From NCBI GenBank assembly GCA_027063785.1, contig JAMORC010000007.1:1-47593 (forward strand): a stretch of 47,593 bases of DNA. The letters run 5' to 3'. Within the stretch, counting starts at the first letter, position 1. Each line of letters begins with the position of its first letter. The notes beneath the pieces are model-generated. The model was not told the DNA's origin, did no database searches, and saw only the letters and a program-made list of their open reading frames with translations. Positions 40,838 through 47,593 of this stretch are shown here, piece after piece. A program made the translations under genes and the position numbers. This DNA is from Desulfurobacteriaceae bacterium. GTDB taxonomy: Bacteria; Aquificota; Aquificia; Desulfurobacteriales; Desulfurobacteriaceae.

Positions 40838-41884
40838 TTGAAGGACGTTGTTTTCTTCCTCCATAAAGTTTATCCCAAAAAGGGTTTGGATGATATTGAC
40901 CTGCGGTCGTTTGACAGGGCTTTAAGCTTGATTAAATCGAGGTTTAAAGTTGTTCCGCTCGAAGATATCCTTTACGAAAAATCTCCCGTTAGACGCGCTG
41001 CTATCACCTTTGATGACGGTTATGTCGATAACTGGGTGTATGCCTACCCTATCCTGAAAAAGCACGGCGTGAAAGCGCACCTGTTTGTAACTACCGGAAG
41101 GATCGGTGAAGGGCAGGTCAGGAAGAACCTCGAGGATTACTGGAGGGGAAAAGTTCCCTTTTCTCGGCTTTACAGTCCTGTTTCGATGTATCAGGCTCAC
41201 AGGGATTACTTGGAAAGAGGGGGGTCGGAAGACTACCTGACCTGGGAAGAGCTTGAAATGATGAAAGATGTTTTCAGTTTCGGATCCCACGGCCATACAC
41301 ACCTTGCCCTTCCGTCTGCCGGTAAGATTACCGACTTCTTTGACGGCAGCAAGCAGCCCCACTGGACGTTTTTTGTTTACTCTGATTCTCCTTTCGTGGG
41401 TCTTCCCGTTTTTCCCACAAGGAGTGCGCTTGATGTTAAGGCCTTTAAGCCTTCCGTTAAACTTCTCGAGTTCTGCTATAGCTTCCCGAAGGTGGGTTCC
41501 TGGAAGAAAGCGTTGATGTCGGAAGTAGAGGAAAACTTTACCTCTTTGGGGAGTTTCGAGACCGACGAAGAAGCACGAAAGAGGATACTGGGAGAGCTTC
41601 AAACCTCAAAGGAACTGCTTGAAAAAAGGCTCGGCGTAAAGGTGGATACCTTCTCCTACCCCTTCGGTCACTACTCCTCTTTTTCGAGGGAGCTTGTCTC
41701 TCGGGTTTATCGGTTCGCCTTTACTGTAAAGAAGGGGTTTGTCGATTCTTCTGAGGATAAACTGCTGCTTCCAAGGGTTTCAGTGGGTAAGGACTTGTTT
41801 ACCCTTATTGGGCGGTTGTTGTTCTTTTCTACCGGTTTCGGGTTCAGGATTTATAAGCTCTTTAAGGGAGATAAAGTAGCGTGA
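40838..41884 (+). CDS. Polysaccharide deacetylase (NodB-homology)
   Basis: The 348-residue protein has the catalytic ITFDDGYVDN (about 55-64) and the metal-binding SHGHTHLALP (about 149-158), then SYPFGHYSS, in the order of CE4 deacetylases. It would remove N-acetyl groups from a cell-surface glycan or peptidoglycan-related sugar. No signal peptide is evident. Start TTG 40838 has AGGAG five bases upstream. The stop overlaps the next start (GTGA). The two following glycosyltransferases suggest a role in lipopolysaccharide or related envelope sugar assembly. Confidence 0.88.
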   Translation: MKDVVFFLHKVYPKKGLDDIDLRSFDRALSLIKSRFKVVPLEDILYEKSPVRRAAITFDDGYVDNWVYAYPILKKHGVKAHLFVTTGRIGEGQVRKNLEDYWRGKVPFSRLYSPVSMYQAHRDYLERGGSEDYLTWEELEMMKDVFSFGSHGHTHLALPSAGKITDFFDGSKQPHWTFFVYSDSPFVGLPVFPTRSALDVKAFKPSVKLLEFCYSFPKVGSWKKALMSEVEENFTSLGSFETDEEARKRILGELQTSKELLEKRLGVKVDTFSYPFGHYSSFSRELVSRVYRFAFTVKKGFVDSSEDKLLLPRVSVGKDLFTLIGRLLFFSTGFGFRIYKLFKGDKVA

Positions 41885-42636
41885 TTTCTGTTGCCCTTTT
41901 GACTTTTAACTCCGAAAGGAAGCTTAATGAGGTTTTGAAAAGCGTTGAGGGGCTTGCTGATGAGATTGTTGTGGTAGATTCGGGCTCTACCGATTCTACG
42001 CTCAGCATCTGTAAGGCTTTCGGAGCGAAGGTATTTTATAGAAAGTTTGATAACTTTGTCTCTCAAAAGAACTTCTTGCTTTCCAGGTGTTCCGGTGATT
42101 GGATTCTTTTCCTTGACGACGATGAGGTAGTCAGTCCTGAGCTTAAGGACAGTATTGTTAATGCCGTTAGTAATGCCTCCTATGACGGTTACTTCGTAAA
42201 CGTTCTGACAAACTACCTGGGCAGGTGGATAAGGCACGCCTGGTATCCCGACTGGCACTTGAGGCTGGCAAGGAAAGATAAGTGTAGGTGGGTGGGAAGC
42301 GGAGTTCACGAGTCACTAAAGGTTGACGGGAAGATCGGTTACTTAAAGGGTGATCTCCTACATTATTCTTATCCCTCGCTCTCCTGGCACTTAAAGAAGA
42401 TTGACCTATACACGACGCTTTACGCAAAGGGGGCATTTGAGAGGGGAAAAAGGTTTTCTTTGCTTAAGCTTTTAACTTCTCCTCCTGCGGCTTTCCTGAG
42501 AAGGTTTCTTTTGAAAAGAGGTTTTCTTGACGGCTTTGAAGGTTTTGTTTTAAGCGTTATGGCAGGGTACTATACCTTTCTTAAGTACTTGAAGCTCTGG
42601 GAGATTGAAAAGAGTGAAAGTTCTCGCAATCCTTGA
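41881..42636 (+). CDS. Family 2 glycosyltransferase, WaaE/KdtX-like
   Basis: The 251-residue GT-A enzyme begins ISVALLTFNSERKL and carries VVVDSGSTDSTLSIC (about 31-45) and the metal-binding FLDDDEVVSPEL (about 78-89). The later segment WYPDWHLRLARKDKCRWVG is typical of the subgroup that adds glucose or heptose to lipopolysaccharide inner core. It starts with GTG overlapping the deacetylase stop. The C-terminal 31 bases overlap the next gene. Its sugar donor is not certain. Confidence 0.88.
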   Translation: MISVALLTFNSERKLNEVLKSVEGLADEIVVVDSGSTDSTLSICKAFGAKVFYRKFDNFVSQKNFLLSRCSGDWILFLDDDEVVSPELKDSIVNAVSNASYDGYFVNVLTNYLGRWIRHAWYPDWHLRLARKDKCRWVGSGVHESLKVDGKIGYLKGDLLHYSYPSLSWHLKKIDLYTTLYAKGAFERGKRFSLLKLLTSPPAAFLRRFLLKRGFLDGFEGFVLSVMAGYYTFLKYLKLWEIEKSESSRNP

Positions 42637-43693
42637 TGAGCGGTGGGACAGTGCCCTTACCCAGCTGGGATTGACTGTGGCAAAACTCCTTCCTTGCCGT
42701 GTGGCCTGTGCCGTTCTTAAGGGTTCACCGGCGGAGAGAAAAGCAAGGGAGTTTGGTTTTGAACTCTACTATATTGAAGACCCCCGAAAGGGACTGCCTT
42801 TCCGGGCTTTCTTTTCTACACTCAGGGTGATTGCTTCCTGCAGGCCGGATGCTGTTTTGACCATTAGAGGGGATGAAATGCTTTTCTCTGCCCTCGTAAA
42901 GAATCGTTTCGGCTTTAAGCTTTTCAGGATACACGGCTCTGCTGCCGGTATAAAGAATACATTCCTGAATAGAATGCTTCATAGGAAGTTTGTAGACGGT
43001 GTTATCGTTTCCAGCAGGAGGCTTCTTAATGACGTCGTTGCCGGACTGCCCCGGCTATTTATACCGGGAATTGTTGATGTCAGAGCTTTCCGTTTCTCTC
43101 CCGGCGGAAGGGAGAGGATTAGGCGGGAGCTTGGCGTTGGTAAGTCGCGCCTGATCGGGGTTATCGGTCGCCTTGACCCGGTAAAGGGTCACTTGCTCTT
43201 TTTGAAGGCTTTTGCAGAAGTTTTGAAAAGAAGAGAAGATGTCCTTGCTCTGATACTCGGTGAGGAAAAGAACGTTACTCTCGACAGATTGAAGAGAGAG
43301 GCTTTTGGGCTTGGCATTTTGGATAAAGTTATCTTTATAACCGAAAGAAGGCCTGATATTGCTGATATTATGTCTGCCGTTGACCTTGGTGTGGTTCCGT
43401 CGGTCGGTTCTGAGGTTGTCTTGCGGGTTCCTCTTGAGTTTATGGCGTGCAGGACTCCTGTCGTTTCTACCGACGTCGGCGCTTTGCCCGAGGTTATCGC
43501 TCCTCCCTACGGTATGGCCGTTCCTCCCGATCCCAGGCGTTTGTCGAGAGCAATACTTAAATTCTTATCTACTAACCTTGATATGGCCTCAAGGGCTGCT
43601 GAGGAGGTAGTTCGTGAAAAGTATTCTGAAGAGGTTCTTGCCCCTGTTGTTAGTAGGTTTATTCTTGGGAGGTTGCAGGAGCGCAACCGGTGA
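42614..43693 (+). CDS. Family 1/4 glycosyltransferase (GT-B)
   Basis: The product is about 359 residues. The GT-B C-terminal half shows IGVIGRLDPVKGHLLFLKAF (about 178-197), then ADIMSAVDLGVVPSVGSEVVLRVPLEFMACRTPVVSTDVGALPEVI (about 250-295), with a nucleotide-sugar Glu in the expected place. The start is unclear: TTG 42605 and GTG 42614 are both in frame and neither has a clean site, since the gene begins within the preceding one. It likely extends the same envelope glycan. Its 3' end overlaps the lipoprotein gene by 80 bases. Confidence 0.85.
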   Translation: MKVLAILDERWDSALTQLGLTVAKLLPCRVACAVLKGSPAERKAREFGFELYYIEDPRKGLPFRAFFSTLRVIASCRPDAVLTIRGDEMLFSALVKNRFGFKLFRIHGSAAGIKNTFLNRMLHRKFVDGVIVSSRRLLNDVVAGLPRLFIPGIVDVRAFRFSPGGRERIRRELGVGKSRLIGVIGRLDPVKGHLLFLKAFAEVLKRREDVLALILGEEKNVTLDRLKREAFGLGILDKVIFITERRPDIADIMSAVDLGVVPSVGSEVVLRVPLEFMACRTPVVSTDVGALPEVIAPPYGMAVPPDPRRLSRAILKFLSTNLDMASRAAEEVVREKYSEEVLAPVVSRFILGRLQERNR

Positions 43694-43982
43694 CTACACG
43701 ATAACTTACCCGGCCGGCCTGCTGTCAGAGCACCCGAAGGCCTATTACGGTTGTTATGTCAGGTTAATCGGCAGGGTTACCTACGAGAGGCCTCAGGATT
43801 TGTTCCCTCCTTATCCCGGTGATCCCCTTTTGTGTGACAGTTCCGGCTGTATTTACCTTCACGACGATACGCAGGACTTGGGGAAATTCCTGGGAAAGAA
43901 GGTAAAGGTTCTCGGGTATGTTAGGGTAACTACATTTAATTTTCCTTACGTTGAAGTTCTAAAGATTATTCCTCTTGAGTAA
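43614..43982 (+). CDS. Small lipoprotein, possible OB-like fold
   Basis: The 122-residue protein begins with GTG and GGAGG lies seven bases upstream. The N-terminus is a lipoprotein signal (FLPLLLVGLFLGGC). The mature part, with YYGCYVRLIGRVTY and KKVKVLGYVRVTT and an internal Cys pair (CDSSGC), looks beta-rich and resembles OB-type domains; I do not recognise a family. The first 80 bases, which code for the whole signal peptide, lie in another frame within the glycosyltransferase end. Confidence 0.75.
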   Translation: MKSILKRFLPLLLVGLFLGGCRSATGDYTITYPAGLLSEHPKAYYGCYVRLIGRVTYERPQDLFPPYPGDPLLCDSSGCIYLHDDTQDLGKFLGKKVKVLGYVRVTTFNFPYVEVLKIIPLE

Positions 43983-44013
43983 CTTAACGACTGCAGGATT
44001 TGAGGAGATGAAG

Positions 44014-44115
44014 ATGCATGAATTTGTAAAGGTATTCATACTGATTCTCGTTATTGCTGCCGCTCTTCTCCTCCTGTTTATGGCAATCGGTTCAACCGTC
44101 AGGAAGGGGAGCTGA
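44014..44115 (+). CDS. 33-residue single-pass membrane peptide
   Basis: ATG 44014 follows GAGGAG by about six bases and reads to a TGA at 44113-44115. The peptide is mostly one hydrophobic helix (VFILILVIAAALLLLFMAIG) ending in VRKGS. An earlier ATG at 44008 is too close to the binding site. The priA start follows the stop directly. The function is unknown; the strong site and membrane helix make it more convincing than a chance frame. Confidence 0.55.
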   Translation: MHEFVKVFILILVIAAALLLLFMAIGSTVRKGS

Positions 44116-46470
44116 TTGTTCGTTAAGGTTGTCCTTGATTTGCCGGTTGATCAGTCCTTCACTTACAGAGTGGGGAATCTTGTTTCCCATTCTCCCGCCG
44201 TCGGTAAGAGAGTTATTGTTCCCTTTGGCCCTCGGGATAGGTTGACAACCGGTGTGGTCGTTAACCTTCTGGAGGAGCCTGACGTTCCGGAGGAAAAGGT
44301 CAAAGAAGTTTTCGATTTCCCCGACGATTTTCCGCTGTTTTCCGAGACCGACTTGGAGCTTCTGCGCTGGGTTTCTGAATACTACTGTTCCAGCTTCGGA
44401 GAAACTGTTTTTCGATTCCTGCCGGGAGCGTTTAGGGTTGAGGAGTCGGTTGAGGTTCGTTTGACGGGGGGAGAATTCGGCAGTCTTACGGAAAAAGAGA
44501 GAGCAGTTGTTGAACTTCTCTCGTCCTCTTCTAGGAAAAAGCTCAAAGTATCTACCCTTAGGAGGAGATCGGGATTAGGAAATTTAAACTACTTGTTAAA
44601 GAAGCTTTCAAAAAAAGGAGTAGTTGAGCTTCTTCCTTCCTTTAAGGCCGATTCCGTTCCGAGAAGTTACTACCTTGTAGAGGGAGAGGGTGATTGCAAG
44701 GGGAAAAAGTCTTTGGAGCTTATTTCTTTGGTTAGGGAAAGGGGGAGGATTCCCCTTGAGGAAGCAAGGTCTCTCGGTTTTTCCTCTCAAGTGATTAACC
44801 GCTTGCTGAATAGGGGATGCCTTAGGCTTGTTGAGGAAAAGACGACCCTGCCCGAAAGAAAACATTCCTTGAAGGACGCTCGACAAGTAAAACTGACGCC
44901 GGAACAAGTGAAAGTGCTTGAGGGGATAACCTCAAACAGCGGTATTTCTCTCCTTTACGGTGTAACAGGATCCGGGAAAATGGAAGTCTACCTTCACGCT
45001 GCAAAGAGGGTGGTAGATGCAGGCAAGGGGGTTTTAATTCTTGTTCCGGAACTACTTCTTACGCCGGAGCTTAAGGCCAGGGTTGAGGCTTACTTCGGGG
45101 AAGTTGTTACATATCACGGTAAGTTGACCGACAGGGAAAAGGCCTCAGCCTGGATAAAAGCTTTGAAAGGGGAGGGGAAAGTTTTTATAGGGACGAGAGG
45201 GGCTGTTCTCCTTCCCGTTAAGGATCTGGGCTTGATAATTGTTGATGAAGAACACGACGCCTCCTATAAGGAACAGCAGAAGTCCTACTACAATGCCAGG
45301 GATGTGGCCGTTAAGAGGGGAGAGTTTTTGAATATTCCTGTGCTTTTGGTATCGGCCACTCCTTCCGTTGATAGCTACCATATGGTTAAGGCGGGAAAAG
45401 TTAAATCCTTTAAGCTGGAAAAAAGGGTATCTCTCCTTCCCCCGCCTAAGGTTGAACTTGTTGATATGAGAAAGGAGAAAAGGGTCGGTATCTTTTCGGA
45501 GAAGCTCCTATCTGCTCTGGAGGAGACGGTTTCTTCCGGTCAGCAGGCACTTCTCTATATAAACAGGAGGGGGTTTTACTCTCAGGCTTTTTGCCCTTCG
45601 TGCGGTTTTGTGCTTAAGTGCAGGGATTGTGATGTTTCTCTGGCTTATCATAGGTCGTTGAAGCTCTTTATCTGCCACGTGTGCGGGAAACGATATAAGC
45701 CCCTTTACCGCTGTCCGAAATGCGGAACGAGGCTTGAGCTAAAGGGCTATGGAACCGAAAGGGTAGAGGAAGAGGTTAAGTCCCTTTTCCCGAAAGTCCG
45801 CGTTGTTCGCCTTGATGTGGATTCGGTAAAGGATCCTTTAGAAGGAGCGAAGGTTATTTCTCAAATAAAGAGAGGAGAGGTTGATGTAATAGTCGGCACT
45901 AATATTGCCATTAAAGGGCATAATTTCCCAAAACTTGCTCTTGTAGGTATTTTAAATGCCGATCTTCTTTCCCTTGCTCCCGACTATAAGGCTTCCGAGA
46001 GGGTATTTCAGTCGATTGTTCATGCTGTTGGTAGGGCAGGGAGGTTTAGACCGGGATTTGCAGTTGTTCAAACTTACAATCCGGAAACCCCTGCTGTAAA
46101 ATACGCTATTGGCTATCAGGTGGAATCCTTTTTAGAGGAAGAACTCCTTTTCCGGGAACTTTCCGGCTATCCTCCTTGGAAGAAAGCCGTTCTTCTTGAG
46201 TTTCTTCTTAAAGATAAAGATGCTTTAGGAATTTTGAGGGAAGCTTTTAAGAAGTTCTCGGCCTACGTTTCAAGTTATTTTAAGGTTTCGAAGCTCGTTC
46301 CTGCACCTATTTCAAAAGTTGCCGGCAATTACCGCTATCATTCCCTTCTCTTAACTTCTCCTGAAGACTTCCTTATTAAGACTTCCCTGCTGAAAAGAGC
46401 AGTTTCCAAGTTCCTCAGTATCGGTAGTTTAAGGTGTAAAATAGTCGTTGATCCGACCAGAATTCTTTAA
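44116..46470 (+). CDS. priA: Primosomal protein N' (PriA), altered Walker A
   Basis: The 784-residue protein is a full-length PriA helicase, which restarts collapsed replication forks. The N-terminal DNA-binding part, DEEH box (LIIVDEEHDASYKEQ), the eight-Cys zinc region (CPSCG, CRDCD, CHVCG, CPKCG) and the GRAGR motif are present. The Walker A reads GVTGSGKMEV: the Thr or Ser after the Lys, which helps hold Mg, is Met. The later segment GTNIAIKGHNFP also departs from the usual GTQM-AKGHDFP. ATP hydrolysis may be weak. Start is TTG directly after the small peptide stop with GGGGAG upstream. Confidence 0.93.
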   Translation: MFVKVVLDLPVDQSFTYRVGNLVSHSPAVGKRVIVPFGPRDRLTTGVVVNLLEEPDVPEEKVKEVFDFPDDFPLFSETDLELLRWVSEYYCSSFGETVFRFLPGAFRVEESVEVRLTGGEFGSLTEKERAVVELLSSSSRKKLKVSTLRRRSGLGNLNYLLKKLSKKGVVELLPSFKADSVPRSYYLVEGEGDCKGKKSLELISLVRERGRIPLEEARSLGFSSQVINRLLNRGCLRLVEEKTTLPERKHSLKDARQVKLTPEQVKVLEGITSNSGISLLYGVTGSGKMEVYLHAAKRVVDAGKGVLILVPELLLTPELKARVEAYFGEVVTYHGKLTDREKASAWIKALKGEGKVFIGTRGAVLLPVKDLGLIIVDEEHDASYKEQQKSYYNARDVAVKRGEFLNIPVLLVSATPSVDSYHMVKAGKVKSFKLEKRVSLLPPPKVELVDMRKEKRVGIFSEKLLSALEETVSSGQQALLYINRRGFYSQAFCPSCGFVLKCRDCDVSLAYHRSLKLFICHVCGKRYKPLYRCPKCGTRLELKGYGTERVEEEVKSLFPKVRVVRLDVDSVKDPLEGAKVISQIKRGEVDVIVGTNIAIKGHNFPKLALVGILNADLLSLAPDYKASERVFQSIVHAVGRAGRFRPGFAVVQTYNPETPAVKYAIGYQVESFLEEELLFRELSGYPPWKKAVLLEFLLKDKDALGILREAFKKFSAYVSSYFKVSKLVPAPISKVAGNYRYHSLLLTSPEDFLIKTSLLKRAVSKFLSIGSLRCKIVVDPTRIL

Positions 46471-46483
46471 AGAGGAGGGGAAA

Positions 46484-46930
46484 ATGAGGAAGTTTTTAAT
46501 TCCTTTTGCAGCTCTTATGCTCCTTTCGGGGTGCGCCACGATGCAAACTTCCGAGAAGCAGCCTGCTCCGAGCCAGCAAGTCGTTAAGTTGCAGCTTCTT
46601 GGGGATGCTGTTCCTGTCTATCCCGGATTTAAAGTTGTTCCTTCAAAGAGTTTTATTTACGAGTCGGGCAACATAAAAGTTGGGAGAGTAGAGTTTGTGG
46701 GAAGCGCTTCTGTAAAAGACATAGTTTCGTACTATAAAAACACTCTGCCTGAAAGGGGTTGGGAGCCAGTAGCTGTTAGGGTATACGGTAACAGCGCACA
46801 GCTTACTTACGTTACACCCGAACAGTTTCTTCAGATTTCTATTAATAAAGGTTTTTCCGAGACAAGGATTGTGATTGAGCTCGGGCCAAGGGGAGAAGTT
46901 GGCCAAGAGTTGACAATACCAAGGGAATAG
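46484..46930 (+). CDS. Lipoprotein of unknown family
   Basis: From ATG 46484 (AGAGGAGGGG upstream) the product is 148 residues. It starts with a lipoprotein signal, LIPFAALMLLSGCATM. The mature part has VPVYPGFKVVPSKSFIYESG and VKDIVSYYKNTLPERGWEP, a pattern I have seen in small bacterial lipoproteins of unknown role. An upstream in-frame ATG at 46448 lies within priA and lacks a site. It is 13 bases after priA. Confidence 0.8.
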   Translation: MRKFLIPFAALMLLSGCATMQTSEKQPAPSQQVVKLQLLGDAVPVYPGFKVVPSKSFIYESGNIKVGRVEFVGSASVKDIVSYYKNTLPERGWEPVAVRVYGNSAQLTYVTPEQFLQISINKGFSETRIVIELGPRGEVGQELTIPRE

Positions 46931-46937
46931 CTATTTT
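46910..46937 (+). promoter_or_regulatory. Candidate promoter of the solo tRNA-Gly gene
   Basis: A perfect TTGACA (46910-46915) inside the lipoprotein end is followed after 16 bases by TATTTT (46932-46937). The start would be near 46944, some 27 bases before the tRNA. Confidence 0.4.
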
Positions 46938-46970
46938 ATATAGCCACCAGTATTTGACATTTGAATAAGA

Positions 46971-47046
46971 GCGGGCGTAGCTCAGTTGGTAGAGCGAAGC
47001 CTTGCCAAGGCTTAGGTCGCGGGTTCAAGTCCCGTCGCCCGCTCCA
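46971..47046 (+). tRNA. tRNA-Gly (GCC), copy 2
   Basis: Acceptor GCGGGCG, anticodon loop TTGCCAA and encoded CCA are all present; the 76 bases equal copy 1 at 39633-39708, which is on the opposite strand. Confidence 0.96.
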
Positions 47047-47145
47047 TTAACCACTTGATCCCTGTAATCGTTCGGTTTAAATTTTTTGCTTTGCAAAAAG
47101 TGAATAAGCTTTTCACTCGGTACCCCAGCGGTACTGCCAGGCGAC

Positions 47146-47162
47146 GAGCCTCAAAGAGGCTC
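47146..47162 (+). terminator. Hairpin after tRNA-Gly
   Basis: GAGCCTC (47146-47152) pairs perfectly with GAGGCTC (47156-47162) around AAA, followed by TTCCCTT. It separates the tRNA from promoter P1. Confidence 0.5.
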
Positions 47163-47167
47163 TTCCC

Positions 47168-47195
47168 TTGACAACCGGAAAGAAGCGACTAAATT
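47168..47195 (+). promoter_or_regulatory. Tandem promoter P1
   Basis: Perfect TTGACA (47168-47173), 16-base spacer, TAAATT (47190-47195). A boxA-like GCTCTTTGAAAAC begins at 47206, near the predicted start. Confidence 0.6.
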
Positions 47196-47290
47196 ACCTA
47201 TTTGCGCTCTTTGAAAACAAAACCGAATAAGGTCACCCGCCTCTCGCCCTTGAGCCTCATGATGTTGAGGCTTTAGAGTCCATAGAAGGG

Positions 47291-47319
47291 TTGACACGAG
47301 GGTGAGAGGGGTATAAATT
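47291..47319 (+). promoter_or_regulatory. Tandem promoter P2
   Basis: Perfect TTGACA (47291-47296), 17-base spacer, TAAATT (47314-47319). The -10 context TATAAATT is the same as in the tRNA-cluster promoter. Confidence 0.6.
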
Positions 47320-47403
47320 AGAACGTTGCCTGCGCCGGAACTAATTATAAAGGCGTACGGCACCTGCAACCCCTTGAGGGGTCGGAAAAATCCCAACAAG
47401 GGG

Positions 47404-47432
47404 TTGACAGAGAGAAACGGGTGACATAAATT
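47404..47432 (+). promoter_or_regulatory. Tandem promoter P3
   Basis: Perfect TTGACA (47404-47409), 17-base spacer, TAAATT (47427-47432). Its -35 overlaps the right arm of an inverted repeat. Confidence 0.6.
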
Positions 47433-47466
47433 TAAATAGTGCCCGCGAGAGCGGGAAACTCAAAAG

Positions 47467-47478
47467 GGTCTTTGACAG
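47467..47478 (+). promoter_or_regulatory. boxA-like antitermination element
   Basis: GGTCTTTGACAG resembles boxA of rRNA leaders (TGCTCTTTAACA). It lies about 28 bases after the predicted P3 start. The embedded TTGACA has no -10 box 16-18 bases downstream, so it is better read as boxA than as a fourth promoter. Confidence 0.45.
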
Positions 47479-47593
47479 GAGAATAAGGGACACGCACCTG
47501 CGGAGAGAGTAAGCCCTTATGGGCTTTTGATTGAGGTGTTCCGCAGGTTCATAGAGCCTTGCGAGGTAGAGCCAGAAAAGCTTTTTAGCGATA

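Larger units (their letters stand above)
47047..47593 (+). other. Gene-free structured region, predicted rRNA operon leader
   Basis: No convincing gene is present. In order the region has a hairpin at 47146-47162, promoter P1, a boxA-like element (47206-47218), a hairpin at 47253-47272, promoter P2, a pair of competing hairpins (47368-47405), promoter P3, a CCCGC-GAGA-GCGGG hairpin (47442-47455), a second boxA-like element (47467-47478), and a 9-bp outer stem with an inner hairpin (47496-47548). All point to the right. Tandem strong promoters followed by boxA are the classic layout of rRNA leaders. The 16S gene itself is not reached. Confidence 0.5.

Noticed and set aside
46954-46959. TTGACA just before the solo tRNA-Gly gene
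   Set aside because: Its -10 would fall inside the tRNA. The TTGACA at 46910 has a better-placed partner.
47151-47399. An 82-codon open frame on the minus strand in the gene-free region
   Set aside because: It crosses two promoters, lacks a ribosome site and has no recognisable features.
47472-47500. A fourth TTGACA in the right-hand region
   Set aside because: No -10 box is found 16-18 bases further on. The context fits a boxA element better.

Overview
The window looks like a chromosomal segment of an anaerobic, thermophilic, sulfur-metabolising bacterium, most likely Aquificota of the Desulfurobacteriaceae (Thermovibrio/Desulfurobacterium type). The grounds are Lys/Glu/Arg-rich proteins, strong GGAGG ribosome binding sites with frequent GTG and TTG starts, a non-cysteine Thi4 thiazole synthase, menaquinone-type UbiE/UbiD enzymes, a sulfur-handling operon and a multiheme cytochrome. 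The assignment is inference; no rRNA gene lies inside the window.

Layout. 1-806: 5' part of an insertion sequence (IS5-like transposase, minus strand) cut by the window edge. 928-4954: rpsO, pnp, a dUTPase with an unusual LAGLIDADG-like N-terminal domain, and a rhomboid protease. 5011-6482 (minus): TauE/SafE exporter, rhodanese and ArsR regulator, a compact sulfur-response operon. 6567-12098: divergent TolC/HlyD/RND efflux operon. 12124-14829 (minus): hisF behind an EAL protein with a degenerate GGDEF domain. 14953-16981: a D12-class adenine methylase and a PD-(D/E)XK nuclease, probably a type II restriction-modification system. 17012-19285 (minus): TPP riboswitch, thi4, thiC. 19323-20516: M20 amidohydrolase. 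20597-23857: pyrE, polyprenyl synthase, and a diiron-type metallo-beta-lactamase fused to GGDEF. 23854-24828: sugar epimerase. 24890-28393: smc. 28419-30389 (minus): octaheme lipoprotein cytochrome and UbiE. 30475-33422: AMMECR1, site-2 protease, pyrimidine phosphorylase, and a YlbF-type protein with a cysteine tail. 33627-34742: two tandem coiled-coil membrane paralogues. 34818-36303 (minus): zinc-ribbon coiled-coil protein and Nif3-like protein. 36355-39548: UbiD, FIST protein, GGDEF protein. 39554-39972 (minus): five tRNA genes behind ispE. 40838-46930: polysaccharide deacetylase, two glycosyltransferases, lipoproteins, a 33-residue membrane peptide and priA. 46971-47593: tRNA-Gly, then about 550 bases of gene-free, highly structured DNA with three tandem promoters and two boxA-like elements, which I read as the leader of an rRNA operon starting just past the window.

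Themes. Cyclic di-GMP turnover recurs: one probable phosphodiesterase, one probable O2/NO-sensing cyclase, and one cyclase coupled to a FIST sensor. The stable-RNA promoters share one architecture, TTGAcA-16/17-TAAATT. The points most worth following are the dUTPase/LAGLIDADG fusion, the diiron-MBL/GGDEF fusion, the PriA Walker A change (GSGKT to GSGKM), the homogenised coiled-coil gene pair, the EF-hand-like loops in the octaheme cytochrome, and the predicted rRNA leader.
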